A DNA stretch of 56,663 nucleotides from Butyrivibrio sp. (GTDB lineage Bacteria > Bacillota > Clostridia > Lachnospirales > Lachnospiraceae). How positions within the stretch are numbered: the stretch's first letter is position 1; the number at the start of each line of letters is the position of its first letter. Made by a program: the position numbers and the translations under genes. Below are positions 41,350 to 50,123 of this stretch, piece by piece. The notes beneath the pieces are model-generated. The model did no database searches, had not been told where the DNA came from, and saw only the letters and a program-made list of their open reading frames with translations. Where the stretch lies: NCBI RefSeq assembly GCF_015056685.1, contig NZ_SVFW01000024.1:1-56663 (forward strand), in the 5' to 3' direction.

Positions 41350-42129
41350 TTAGACTGCTTTGCGAAACACGGCCACCTTTGATTCCTCTTTTTTCTGATC
41401 AGGTACAATGCCCTTCATGATCATCTCATTGGTCTGGCCATACATATATTCGAGATACCCTCTTCCATATTTGGAAAAAGAAATCTTTCTGATATTAAGT
41501 TCATCGAGAATTCTTGCAAGTTCCATTGACATAGCTCCTGCAATCTTAAGCTCCATAAGGTGCTGGCCGGGAAGAAGGATATCTTTTCCCACATTTCCCT
41601 GTGAAAGGCTTAAGTTCTCTGTTCTCCATCTGATATTTCTATCAAATGTGATCCTAAGATCAGGATCTGAAATGCCTGCCATTGCTATTCTGTCGTAAGA
41701 GATGGCCATTGCTGGTCTGATTCCCTTGTAGTACTGGAGGAAATAGTCGATCTCATTTGAGATCTGTGATCTGTTTTCAATTTCCTTTCCATTTACAAGG
41801 TAGTCAATTGCTTTGGCGTAAGGCATTGAGATTCTTCTTTTATAGACAACTCCTGCATATTTTTTCTTGATCTCTATAAAAGCATTTGTGTCATCACTTG
41901 CAACGCCGTATGTACGAAGCCTTAGCTTTTCTTTGTACTTTGGTTTTTCAAGAGACCTTTCAATAAGTTTAAAATCAGGAGTGTCGAAATATATATTTAA
42001 AATGGAGGTCTCTCCATAGCTGTCTATAGCAGCCATTCCTTCAAGCCTTTTCATAAGCTCGTTGTACTGAATGTCATCCAGCAAATATTTAACTTCGATT
42101 CTCTGAAACACATCTTTGAAACCTGCCAT
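41350..42129 (-). CDS. VTC-domain polyphosphate polymerase
   Basis: 259 aa. Matches the VTC tunnel domain: RIEVKYLLDDIQYNEL, TSILNIYFDTPDF, then the basic-lined beta strands KEKLRLRTYG, AFIEIKKKYAGVVYKRRISM, PAMAISYDRIAM, LRITFDRNIRWR and LMELKIAGAM. Lys, Arg and Glu residues of the tunnel (EIKKK, KRR, ELK) are present. Members polymerise inorganic polyphosphate from ATP. GGAG lies 7 bases before ATG. It has its own consensus promoter and is followed by the DUF4956 gene. No CotH gene is adjacent, unlike in some lachnospiral clusters. Confidence 0.9.
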   Translation of the reverse strand: MAGFKDVFQRIEVKYLLDDIQYNELMKRLEGMAAIDSYGETSILNIYFDTPDFKLIERSLEKPKYKEKLRLRTYGVASDDTNAFIEIKKKYAGVVYKRRISMPYAKAIDYLVNGKEIENRSQISNEIDYFLQYYKGIRPAMAISYDRIAMAGISDPDLRITFDRNIRWRTENLSLSQGNVGKDILLPGQHLMELKIAGAMSMELARILDELNIRKISFSKYGRGYLEYMYGQTNEMIMKGIVPDQKKEESKVAVFRKAV

Positions 42130-42216
42130 GATTTTTCTCCATTTCTTTGTGTGTTGTTTTATCTTATGATGCCATTCTAAATTTGAAACCTAAAAATAAC
42201 TTAAAACGAATCAGAG

Positions 42217-42245
42217 TTTATAATTTATTAATAAATAATTGACAA
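42217..42245 (-). promoter_or_regulatory. Promoter of the VTC-DUF4956 operon
   Basis: On the minus strand, TTGTCA (42245..42240) and TATAAA (42222..42217) are separated by 17 bases. The leader to the VTC start codon is about 80 bases. Confidence 0.75.
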
Positions 42246-42283
42246 AAGCCCATATTTTCTAGCTTTTTCGGGTACGACATGTA

Positions 42284-42292
42284 TGATATAAT
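42284..42292 (+). promoter_or_regulatory. Extended -10 promoter of the 161-aa gene
   Basis: TGATATAAT, a perfect extended -10 (TGnTATAAT). The -35 region 17 bases upstream is only TTTTTC, so the extended -10 carries the promoter. The start would be near 42299, with a leader of about 55 bases. Confidence 0.7.
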
Positions 42293-42352
42293 GTCATTAA
42301 GTAACACCTAATTACATCAATTGTTTTCTATTTACTAAAGGGGGAGGTGTCT

Positions 42353-42838
42353 ATGTACAAAAAGGGCGATAAGGTAATCATTCTCGATTACAATGGAAAA
42401 CCCGCAATTCCAAAGGTTGTTGCAGAAATTGAAGATGTTTACGGAGAAGACAGAGTAAGACTTCATCTGCCTGACAATGCATGCTGTCTTGAATTTACAG
42501 ATCGATTTGAAAAGATCGATGATGACACTTATGATGAGATTCTACATGCAGTTCACGAGAGAGAGAAAGAAATGCCTGTTGATCTTCAGCTGGATATCCG
42601 CAAGTTTGCTTCCAAGCATCCTCGCAGAAGAAAAGACGAGATCATTAAGATGTTTGATCAGGATAAACGCTATGTTTCAATCCTGAATGCCTATATGGGC
42701 AGAGTTATGATGTACGGAAAAGAAAATATCAATGAGAGATTTCTTTTTGAATATAAGGAAGCTCTTTTCGGAATAGTTGAAACCAGAACCTTCTTTCATG
42801 AACTTGATGATTCCATTCCTATTCCTGAGCTGACTTAA
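42353..42838 (+). CDS. Uncharacterised 161-aa protein with SH3/KOW-like N-terminus
   Basis: 161 aa from ATG 42353 with GGAGG 5 bases upstream (the GTG two codons earlier is less likely). Residues 1-55 (YKKGDKVIILDYNGKPAIPKVVAEIEDVYGEDRVRLHLPD...) look like a small beta-barrel of the SH3/KOW type. Residues 60-161 are helical and charged, with a basic cluster KHPRRRKDEIIKMF and the segment YVSILNAYMGRVMMYGKENINERFLFEYKEALFGIVETRTFFHELDD. No TM or signal. Not recognised. It is flanked by divergent VTC and convergent O-antigen-ligase genes, and overlaps the latter tail-to-tail by 20 bases. Confidence 0.75.
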   Translation: MYKKGDKVIILDYNGKPAIPKVVAEIEDVYGEDRVRLHLPDNACCLEFTDRFEKIDDDTYDEILHAVHEREKEMPVDLQLDIRKFASKHPRRRKDEIIKMFDQDKRYVSILNAYMGRVMMYGKENINERFLFEYKEALFGIVETRTFFHELDDSIPIPELT

Positions 42839-44243
42839 GAGAAAGGCCAATTCCAATAGCCATAAAAAGAAATGTTGTTGAAACGGTTGTGGAAAAAGAC
42901 ACAGCACTATTAAATAAATATGAGATTATAGGGAGCGAGCAGATAATAGCTGCTGGCTCCTTTTTTATTATTCTTTTTAGTGAGTATACGATAAATCCAT
43001 AGTAGAGAGTCGCTCCTACTATTCCTCTTTCTATCAGAATTGTCAAAGGTTCGCAGTGGGCATTTGTAAGCCTGTTGCCCTCAAGGACATTTAAGAGGGA
43101 ATCTGCCCACATCGGATTGTGATAAGCATATGAATAATAGCAGTCCTGACCTACTCCAAATATCTTTTGCCAGGATGACAGATTAAGGAACATGTCAAAA
43201 GAAATCTGCCAGATAAATAGTCTGCCATTTCCAAAGTTGTAGGGAATCTTTCCTAGAGCAATAATCACAATGGTAATTGCCGCAAAGACCAGGAGCAATC
43301 CACAATACACCTTCTTATACAGATCCTTTTTCCAGAAAATACTGATCTCATCCAGAAAAGCTGACAATCTGTATATAAAAAATGAAAATGCAATAATAAC
43401 AAGCCCTGTGTGATTGCTGCACAGAGTAATGAGATAGTTCTTTTCATAATTATAAGCAGCTGGGTAAAAGAGCATTATAAGATTAACTATTTCTATTGCC
43501 AGTCCCAAAAGCGAAAGCTGCACCAAAAATCTGTGAAAATAATTCCTGTCAGAAAGTGACAGATAAAAAAGAAGGCCATAGGTTCCAAGTAGCACCAGTA
43601 AGCCACTGTCAGCTCCCTGTAGCAAAAGAGCCATGAGCCCAACTACTGTATAGGCGCTGCATGCATAAAAGCTTTTGTTTCCCGGCTTTTGAAGGTAAGT
43701 TAAGCCCACACCGGCAGGGACAAATATAGATAAAAATCCCACATACCAGTTGATATTTCCTATGGTTGCAAGAAAAGATGTGTCGCTCCCGTAAATTTCA
43801 ATCGGATAAATTCCGAACCTTCCAAGGACTCCCATGACAAATATAAGAAAGGGTGTTATGAATACTGCCGCAAGGACGTACTCATCAACATACAGGCCTT
43901 TTGCCAGGAAGTAACAATCAAGGATCATTATGGCATTGGTCAAAAAACCTACTCTCCACCCTTCCAGTCCGAGAAAAGAAGTTTTGATATCGCAGGAAAA
44001 TAGAAGAGTTACAAGGTTCGTTAGCAGCAGCGCTCTTAAAAGAATGTCATGAACGCCTTCGCTTTTTTTATTTAGTCCCACAAGAAAAGAGGAGGCAAGG
44101 ATAAATGCTCCGCCGATCAGCATGTACATTATCCCTTTTGCCTCACCAAGTTCATAATACCCCTGCTCCATATACAAAGGCAGAATGGAGCACAGCATTA
44201 TCACATGTATAGTTGAAAAAATTTTTAGAATCTTAGTTCTCAT
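42819..44243 (-). CDS. O-antigen ligase / polymerase-like multi-pass membrane protein
   Basis: 474 aa, about twelve TM helices. The long extracytoplasmic loop between the later helices (residues ~340-400) reads FGNGRLFIWQISFDMFLNLSSWQKIFGVGQDCYYSY... LTNAHCEPLTILIERGIVG. It matches the Wzy_C/WaaL pattern (G-x-R-x-x-x-W, then GxG, then ...AHxxxLxxxxexGixG). Such proteins polymerise or ligate glycans on lipid carriers, perhaps for a wall or exopolysaccharide. It overlaps the RluA gene by 11 bases; no clear ribosome site, so coupling is likely. No other glycan genes are adjacent. Confidence 0.85.
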   Translation of the reverse strand: MRTKILKIFSTIHVIMLCSILPLYMEQGYYELGEAKGIMYMLIGGAFILASSFLVGLNKKSEGVHDILLRALLLTNLVTLLFSCDIKTSFLGLEGWRVGFLTNAIMILDCYFLAKGLYVDEYVLAAVFITPFLIFVMGVLGRFGIYPIEIYGSDTSFLATIGNINWYVGFLSIFVPAGVGLTYLQKPGNKSFYACSAYTVVGLMALLLQGADSGLLVLLGTYGLLFYLSLSDRNYFHRFLVQLSLLGLAIEIVNLIMLFYPAAYNYEKNYLITLCSNHTGLVIIAFSFFIYRLSAFLDEISIFWKKDLYKKVYCGLLLVFAAITIVIIALGKIPYNFGNGRLFIWQISFDMFLNLSSWQKIFGVGQDCYYSYAYHNPMWADSLLNVLEGNRLTNAHCEPLTILIERGIVGATLYYGFIVYSLKRIIKKEPAAIICSLPIISYLFNSAVSFSTTVSTTFLFMAIGIGLSLKSAQE

Positions 44244-44988
44244 GGTCTATGAATTCCGGTTTAATTTCAAAAAAGACTCTTTTCCCTGTTGCAGGGTGCT
44301 TAAAGCCAAATTTATAGCAGGCAAGGCAAACTGTCTTTATGCCTTTTTCCTCTGAATACTGCAGTGACTCTTCGTTCCCATATTTGGTATCGCCAATAAT
44401 AGGATAGCCAAGTCCTGCCATCTGAACTCTGATCTGATGGAATCTTCCGGTCAGAAGCTTGATTCTCAAAAGAGTTGTCTCCTTACCGGTAGATACTACT
44501 TCATAATCAAGAGCAGCTATTTTCACATCACCGTTTATAAGCCGTATCTTCTCACCATCTCGGCTGGTAATAGTGCTTTCATTAAGAGTATCTTTTTCAT
44601 CATCAGAAAAGATAGCTGCCAATCCACTATCTTCTCTTCTCCCAAGATAGTTTTCCACATGTCCTTCCCTTGGTTCCACATTTCCAAAGCAAAGAGCGTA
44701 GTAGTACTTATCTGTAGTGTGCTTTTTTATCTGCTCTGCAAGACTTGATGTTGCTTTTTTATTTTTGCCCATAACAACCACACCCTCAACAGGCTGATCA
44801 AGTCTGTACACAGTTCCCACGTAAGCAGGGCCTTTTTTGCCTTCCTGTCTGCTCTTTCTTGTGAGGTAGTTTCTTACCTGACTTACAAGGTCCATTTTCC
44901 CGGGGCCTGCCCCCTCTGTGGCAATCCCTGCGGGTTTATGGCATACAATTATGTCTTCGTCTTCGTATATATACTCTATTTTTTTCAT
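44233..44988 (-). CDS. RluA-family pseudouridine synthase
   Basis: 251 aa from ATG 44988. The N-terminal EDEDIIVCHKPAGIATEG is standard. The catalytic segment is VYRLDQPVEGVVVMGKNKKA, with Asp of the xRLD motif (His replaced by Tyr). Conserved LTGRFHQIRVQMAGLGYPIIGDTKYG and KTVCLACYKFGFKHPATGKRVFFEIKPE follow. No S4 domain precedes it. It would modify uridine in rRNA or tRNA; target not assignable. Ribosome site before ATG is weak. It lies downstream of the second two-component system's terminator. Confidence 0.93.
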   Translation of the reverse strand: MKKIEYIYEDEDIIVCHKPAGIATEGAGPGKMDLVSQVRNYLTRKSRQEGKKGPAYVGTVYRLDQPVEGVVVMGKNKKATSSLAEQIKKHTTDKYYYALCFGNVEPREGHVENYLGRREDSGLAAIFSDDEKDTLNESTITSRDGEKIRLINGDVKIAALDYEVVSTGKETTLLRIKLLTGRFHQIRVQMAGLGYPIIGDTKYGNEESLQYSEEKGIKTVCLACYKFGFKHPATGKRVFFEIKPEFIDHEN

Positions 44989-45031
44989 TCTTAACAATAA
45001 AAATTACAATCCTATAGATTTTCTAATATAT

Positions 45032-45058
45032 GAAAATAGCGGCAGTGTTACCTGCCGC
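45032..45058 (-). terminator. Terminator after the second response regulator gene
   Basis: On the minus strand, GCGGCAG/CTGCCGC forms a 7-bp GC-rich stem with a 6-base loop, followed by TATTTTC. It lies 18 bases past the stop of the response regulator. Confidence 0.75.
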
Positions 45059-45075
45059 CACAAAATCAATGGTTA

Positions 45076-45765
45076 TCAAACTTTAAATCTGTAACCGACG
45101 CCCCAAATTGTCTCAATATACTGAGGGTTTGAGGTATCATATTCGATTTTCTCACGGATCTTTTTGATGTGAACTGTTACAGTCGCAATGTCTCCGATTG
45201 AGTCCATGTTCCAAATCTTACGGAAGAGTTCTTCCTTAGTAAACACATGGTTCGGGTTCTCCGCAAGGAAAGTGAGAAGATCAAACTCTTTGGTTGTAAA
45301 GCTCTTCTCTTCGCCATCAACATATACTCTTCTTGCTGTCTTATCAATTCGAAGTCCTCTGATCTCTACATAGTCATTAGACTCATGGCCTGATCCAACA
45401 AGCCTTGAATATCTTGCCATGTGTGCCTTAACACGAGCTACCAGCTCTGATGGGCTAAATGGCTTTGTAATATAGTCATCAGCTCCAAGACCAAGACCTC
45501 TGATCTTATCGATATCATCTTTTTTAGCTGATACCATAAGGATCGGCACATCTTTCTTTTCTCTGATATGTTTGCAAACCTCGAATCCGTCCATGCCCGG
45601 AAGCATCAGATCCAATATAATAAGATCAAAATCCTCTGCAAGGGCAGTCTGAAGACCTGCATCTCCTGTGTTCTCGATTGCCACCTCAAAATCACTAAGT
45701 TCCAGATAGTCTTTCTCGAGGTCAGCAATAGCCTCTTCATCCTCAACAATAAGAATTCTACTCAT
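45076..45765 (-). CDS. OmpR-family response regulator (PhoB/WalR type)
   Basis: 229 aa. The receiver has EDEE, Asp52 (IILDLMLPGMDG), VSAKKDDIDK and GADDYITKPFSPSEL. The winged helix has FTTKEFDLLTFLAENPNHVFTKEELFRKIWNMDSIGDIATVTVHIKKIREKIE and ends WGVGYRFKV. It is encoded downstream of its kinase (27-base gap), the less common order. Regulon unknown. Confidence 0.95.
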   Translation of the reverse strand: MSRILIVEDEEAIADLEKDYLELSDFEVAIENTGDAGLQTALAEDFDLIILDLMLPGMDGFEVCKHIREKKDVPILMVSAKKDDIDKIRGLGLGADDYITKPFSPSELVARVKAHMARYSRLVGSGHESNDYVEIRGLRIDKTARRVYVDGEEKSFTTKEFDLLTFLAENPNHVFTKEELFRKIWNMDSIGDIATVTVHIKKIREKIEYDTSNPQYIETIWGVGYRFKV

Positions 45766-45792
45766 ACACGTTTCTCGCCTTTCTTTGGATTT

Positions 45793-47304
45793 TTATGTTT
45801 CGTTATCGACTGTAACTGCTTCTGAACCATTTGCAAACTCTATGTACTTTCTGAGTACAAAGTGCATGCAGGTTCCTTCTCCCTCATGACTGGTCGCCCA
45901 AATATAACCGCCATGATCTTCTATTATCTTTTTAACTATAGATAAGCCGATTCCGCTTCCGCCCTGCTTGGAATTGCGGGAAGCATCTGTTCTGTAGAAC
46001 CTGTCGAAGATATTTGGAATATCTTTCTGTGCTATTCCTTTTCCATTATCTTCAAGCTCTATCCTTATGGAATCAACTTCATCCAAAATCCTTATATCAA
46101 TCTGCTCTTTTCCATCGCTTCTCTGCATGTACTTGACACTATTGCTGACAATGTTGTTAATTACACGCTTGATCTGCTCAGGATCTGCAACAATCTGTGT
46201 ATCAGGTCCAGTGAGATTGGAATAATTGAGTTTGATCTGCTTGCTCTCAAGATCAGCTCCAATCTCCTCAATACAGTCTCCAAAATACTCTGCCACATTA
46301 AGCTTAACAAAGTTATAAGGGATTCTGTTGTTATCAATACTTGAGTACAAGGTAAGTTCATTAATAAGGTTGTTCATATCATTGGCCTTACTATTAATGA
46401 TCCTTATGTACTTCATCTGCTTTTCAGGGTTGTCCGCAACACCTTCCAAAAGGCCCTGTGAATATCCCTTGATAGCAGTAATAGGTGTCTTCAGATCGTG
46501 AGAGATATTACTGATAAGCTCTTTGTTTTGCTTTTCTCTCTCAATCTTTTCATCAGCAGACTCTTTTAACCGAAGTCTCATGTCTTCGTAATTACGATAC
46601 ATGGCTCCAAGCTCACCTTTTTCCTTCACATCAGTAGGAAGCATGTAATCAAAGTTTCCATCCTTGATATGCTGCATCGCAACATTGAGTTCACTGATAG
46701 GCTTAAATATGCTCCTTCCAATCCAAGTTGTCAAAAGGATACTTGTAACAAGAAGAATGATCACTATCGCAATGGTCATATAAACTACAAGTGATGTAGT
46801 AAGACCAGTTCTGATACCGGATATGATATAAAGGCTACCCTCATCACCATCTGAAAAGTAAAAATCAAGCTGCCTTACAAGATGCTTAGAGGTGGTATAG
46901 TAAATACCCTTAATATCCGTTCCAAATCCCGGAAGTTCATAAATAACTTCTTTCGCCTTGTTCTTATCTGCTACGTAGTAGACCGTAAAGCCTTTTTTTA
47001 CAATTATAAATGAATAGCTTGGTGCAACTTCTTCATCCAATTGCTGAAGATAGTTCTCATCCTCCAAAATGAATGGATCAGCCAACATAGTAACCAGAAT
47101 TTCTTTTACCAGCTGCTCTGTCATCTCGGAGAAGGTTCCTCCGGGATCCGAAATCATTCCATAATCTACCACTTTGGAATACTGATCAATCTGCTGATCA
47201 TATATCAGATACCTTCCAACAGCAAAATATGTCGCCATTGCAAGTATTATCGGTATGATTACTATCGCCAGTGAGGTAATTAAGAGTTTTGTACGGAATC
47301 GCAT
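45793..47304 (-). CDS. Sensor histidine kinase with HAMP domain
   Basis: 503 aa. TM1 ~8-30; an extracytoplasmic sensor of ~140 residues (DPFILEDENYLQQLDEEVAPSYSFIIVKKGFTVYYV...); TM2 ~170-192; HAMP ~193-245 (FKPISELNVAMQHIKDGNFDY); then HisKA with His269 in LISNISHDLKTPITAIKGYSQGLLEGV. The HATPase domain includes IKRVINNIVSNSVKYMQ and GGSGIGLSIVKKIIEDHGG. GGAGG is 4 bases before ATG. The GH43 gene is 36 bases upstream in the same direction. Confidence 0.96.
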   Translation of the reverse strand: MRFRTKLLITSLAIVIIPIILAMATYFAVGRYLIYDQQIDQYSKVVDYGMISDPGGTFSEMTEQLVKEILVTMLADPFILEDENYLQQLDEEVAPSYSFIIVKKGFTVYYVADKNKAKEVIYELPGFGTDIKGIYYTTSKHLVRQLDFYFSDGDEGSLYIISGIRTGLTTSLVVYMTIAIVIILLVTSILLTTWIGRSIFKPISELNVAMQHIKDGNFDYMLPTDVKEKGELGAMYRNYEDMRLRLKESADEKIEREKQNKELISNISHDLKTPITAIKGYSQGLLEGVADNPEKQMKYIRIINSKANDMNNLINELTLYSSIDNNRIPYNFVKLNVAEYFGDCIEEIGADLESKQIKLNYSNLTGPDTQIVADPEQIKRVINNIVSNSVKYMQRSDGKEQIDIRILDEVDSIRIELEDNGKGIAQKDIPNIFDRFYRTDASRNSKQGGSGIGLSIVKKIIEDHGGYIWATSHEGEGTCMHFVLRKYIEFANGSEAVTVDNET

Positions 47305-47340
47305 AATTCCTCCTATGCTCTTTTAGTATACCATATTTTG

Positions 47341-48279
47341 TTAATTGTTTGGATAGTTCTCTTTTAACCTTTTATACTCTTCATCAGTAATTTCCATAAC
47401 TGTTCCATGTTTGAAGCCATACGGAAAACTGAATACTTTGTCTGAACGCACGAATTTTCCTGTAGAAATGTCCTTTGCCACGAATGGAACATAACCCTGT
47501 TTTTCTTTTTCACATCCGTAAAAATCAAGCATCAGACACCAGCTTCCATCAGGAAGTTTATAGCAAGTAGGTGCTTCGTACTGTCCATCCTCAAGTTTGT
47601 TCATCTCTTCATCAAAAAGAGGCATTCTCTCATATTCGCCTGTAAGAGATGTTCCTCTCTCGAGAATTATGTGTGCAGGATTGAAATCGCTCTTTGTAAA
47701 TCTATAATAGTAGCCATTTTCATATACAATGTTTGAGTCGATTATTCCTGTATCTGACTTATGACAAAGCTCTTTTGGCTGAGTGTAGGTCTTGAAATCT
47801 TTGGTCTTGGCATAATAAATAGCCATTTCGTTAGTAGAATCTGCTGGGTATCTTGATGACCAGTGAACCATATAGTCCTGATTTTCCTCATCATAGATGA
47901 TATCAGGAGCCCATGCGCATCCGTAATTGTCATCAACAACTTTTATAAGTTCCTGCTCCGACCAGTGAACAAGGTCGTCAGATTCCCATTTTGAGAGGTA
48001 TTTACTACCCTCTCTGTTTACTTTATTCCAATTGCTTTCATATTTTTCCTTGAAATTATAAGCAAGAGAAAGATCTGTAGCCAGAATAACAAAGGTGTTG
48101 TCTTTTTTTCTGGTGATGGTAAAATCTCTTACTCCCTTCTCACCCATAGTGCTCTCCAGAACAGGTTTCCCATTATTTACCTGTTCCCAGTTAAAACCAT
48201 CTTTAGAAATACCGAAATAAACCTGTTCCCCATCCGGTGTAACTTTTTCTTTAAAGTGTGCAAATAAATATGCGCTCAT
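47341..48279 (-). CDS. Glycoside hydrolase family 43 protein (intracellular)
   Basis: 312 aa from ATG 48279 with GGGAGGG 4 bases upstream; the frame reaching to 48345 is unsupported. Five-bladed-propeller features are FGISKDGFNWEQVNNGKPVL, GVRDFTITRKKDNTFVILATDL, WESDDLVHWSEQE, CAWAPDIIYDEENQDYMVHWSS (catalytic-type Asp of WAPD), and EAPTCYKLPDGSWCLMLDFYG (candidate acid Glu in YEAP). There is no signal peptide, so it acts in the cytoplasm on short arabino/xylo-oligosaccharides or galactosides; substrate cannot be fixed. Confidence 0.88.
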   Translation of the reverse strand: MSAYLFAHFKEKVTPDGEQVYFGISKDGFNWEQVNNGKPVLESTMGEKGVRDFTITRKKDNTFVILATDLSLAYNFKEKYESNWNKVNREGSKYLSKWESDDLVHWSEQELIKVVDDNYGCAWAPDIIYDEENQDYMVHWSSRYPADSTNEMAIYYAKTKDFKTYTQPKELCHKSDTGIIDSNIVYENGYYYRFTKSDFNPAHIILERGTSLTGEYERMPLFDEEMNKLEDGQYEAPTCYKLPDGSWCLMLDFYGCEKEKQGYVPFVAKDISTGKFVRSDKVFSFPYGFKHGTVMEITDEEYKRLKENYPNN

Positions 48280-48327
48280 GTAACCCTCCCAAGACTGATC
48301 ATAATGTATTTCATAATTATACAATAT

Positions 48328-48358
48328 AAAAGACTTCTCCTTCAACGGAGAAGCCTTT
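48328..48358 (-). terminator. Terminator after pgi
   Basis: On the minus strand, CTTCTCC/GGAGAAG stem (7 bp, extended by AAAG/CTTT after a mismatch) with loop GTTGAA, followed by TCTTTTAT. Ends the pgi transcript 19 bases past its stop. Confidence 0.85.
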
Positions 48359-48376
48359 ATAGTATATATTTCTTTA

Positions 48377-49957
48377 TCAGATATTTAAAAGTTTGCTGTA
48401 CTCAGCAAGTGCGCCATCTGTCTCGTGCGCGAGAACTTTCTTGGCAAGAACCTTACCAAGCTGAACGCCTTCCTGATCAAAGCTGTTGATGTTCCATACA
48501 AAGCCCTGGAACATAACCTTATTCTCGAAGTGTGATAAAAGAGCTCCAAGAGACTTAGGGTTAAGCTCTTCACCAATGATGATGCTTGATGGACGTCCAC
48601 CCTTGAAGTTCTTGTTAAGATTCTCATCTTTTTTACCACATGCAAATGCAACGATCTGAGCAGCAACGTTAGCGCAGAGTTTCTGCTGGCTTGTGCTGTC
48701 CTGGATGTTAACATCATTCTGAAGCTGGCTGTTCTTGAAGCCAATGAACTGAAGAGGAATGATGTCAGTTCCCTGGTGAAGAAGCTGGTAGAATGAATGC
48801 TGTCCGTTTGTACCAGGCTCACCGAAGATGATTGGTCCTGTAACATAGTTTATAGGCTCGCCGAAGCGGTTAACGCTCTTACCGTTAGACTCCATGTCAA
48901 GCTGCTGAAGGTGTGCAGGGAAACGGCTAAGTCCCTGTGAGTATGGAAGTACAGCTGTGCTGCCATATCCAAGGATATTTCTCTCATATACACCGATCAT
49001 AGCATCGAGCATAGCAGGGTTTTCGAAGATGTTCTTGTTTGCTGCAAGCTTATCCTCTTCTGCAGCTCCATCAAGGAACTGAGCAAATACGTCAGGTCCG
49101 AATGCAAGAGAAAGAACTGCTCCGCCTACTCCTGATGTTGAAGAATATCTTCCACCAATATAGTCATCCATGAAGAATGCTTCAAGGTATTTGTCACTCT
49201 TTGCAAGTGGTGATGTCTCTGAAGTTACAGCAATCATGTGCTTGGATGAATCAAGTCCTGCCTTCTTAAGAGCATCAATAACGAAGGACTCGTTTGTAAG
49301 TGTCTCAAGTGTTGTACCTGACTTAGATACAAGGATAAAGATTGAATGCGCAACATCAATTCCGTTAAGTACAGCTGAAGCATCATCAGGGTCTACGTTG
49401 CTGATGAACTTAGCTTCCATCTTGAAGTTGCCTGTTCTGTGTGCCCAGTTCTCAAGAGCAAGATACATAGCTCTTGGGCCAAGGTCTGAGCCGCCGATAC
49501 CAATCTGTACTACTGTTGTAAACTTTTCGCCCTTTGCATTAGCAATTTCACCTGAGTGAACCTTGTTTGCAAACTCAGCGATTCTCTTCTGTTCATTTAA
49601 GTAAAACTCTCGCTTATTAACACCGTCAGCCACTACGTTTTCGCCAAGCTGACCTCTTGTTAACTGGTGAAGGACCATTCTCTTTTCACCGGTATTTATT
49701 ACCTCTCCGTTGTAGAGGGCTTCGAATTTCTCTGAAAGCTCTGCCTCTTTTGCAAGAGCTTCGAGAGCCTTTAATACATCGTCATCAACTTCTTTTGCAG
49801 CGTAGTTGTATGAAAGTCCGGCAGCCATCTTTACAGAATAGTTCTTTACTCTGTTTGCTCCGTTTTCACCTGACATAGCTGATACAAGATCTACATGTTT
49901 AACATTTTTTAAATCATCAAAAGTTTTTAGTGTGTCAAGATTTTTCCAATTGGCCAT
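48377..49957 (-). CDS. pgi: Glucose-6-phosphate isomerase
   Basis: 526 aa, the longer bacterial/eukaryotic-like form. Sugar-phosphate isomerase motifs: VVQIGIGGSDLGPRAMYLAL, FILVSKSGTTLETLTNESF (phosphate loop), the catalytic segment GGRYSSTSGVGGAVLSLAFG, and FGEPGTNGQHSFYQLLHQGT (catalytic Glu and His). Then KKVLAHETDGALAEYSKLL, with the C-terminal catalytic lysine region further up (VWNINSFDQEGVQLGK). It interconverts glucose-6-P and fructose-6-P. AGGAGG before ATG and a good promoter indicate strong expression. Confidence 0.97.
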   Translation of the reverse strand: MANWKNLDTLKTFDDLKNVKHVDLVSAMSGENGANRVKNYSVKMAAGLSYNYAAKEVDDDVLKALEALAKEAELSEKFEALYNGEVINTGEKRMVLHQLTRGQLGENVVADGVNKREFYLNEQKRIAEFANKVHSGEIANAKGEKFTTVVQIGIGGSDLGPRAMYLALENWAHRTGNFKMEAKFISNVDPDDASAVLNGIDVAHSIFILVSKSGTTLETLTNESFVIDALKKAGLDSSKHMIAVTSETSPLAKSDKYLEAFFMDDYIGGRYSSTSGVGGAVLSLAFGPDVFAQFLDGAAEEDKLAANKNIFENPAMLDAMIGVYERNILGYGSTAVLPYSQGLSRFPAHLQQLDMESNGKSVNRFGEPINYVTGPIIFGEPGTNGQHSFYQLLHQGTDIIPLQFIGFKNSQLQNDVNIQDSTSQQKLCANVAAQIVAFACGKKDENLNKNFKGGRPSSIIIGEELNPKSLGALLSHFENKVMFQGFVWNINSFDQEGVQLGKVLAKKVLAHETDGALAEYSKLLNI

Positions 49958-50010
49958 TATAAAATCCTCCTATAGTGATGCACGGAAAACGTATTCCGCC
50001 ATCAGCTAAA

Positions 50011-50039
50011 AGTGTATCAAAGAACTTTTTTCATATCAA
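50011..50039 (-). promoter_or_regulatory. Promoter of pgi
   Basis: On the minus strand, TTGATA (50039..50034) and TACACT (50016..50011) are 17 bases apart, about 50 bases upstream of the ATG. Confidence 0.65.
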
Positions 50040-50076
50040 GCATATAACTATAAAAAATAGGTTAAATCATTCATAT

Positions 50077-50112
50077 GAAAAGACTCCTCCGATTAATATC
50101 TCGAAGGAGCCT
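50077..50112 (-). terminator. Terminator after the rpiR-luxS-mtnN operon
   Basis: On the minus strand, CTCCTTCGA/TCGGAGGAG (9 bp, one G-U) with an 8-base loop, followed by TCTTTTC. Starts 12 bases past the mtnN stop. Confidence 0.82.
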
Positions 50113-50123
50113 TTAAACTTAAA

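Noticed and set aside
42239..42244. TTGACA on the plus strand as -35 of the 161-aa gene
   Set aside because: The TATAAT lies 42 bases away. The hexamer is better explained as the complement of the minus-strand TTGTCA box of the VTC promoter.
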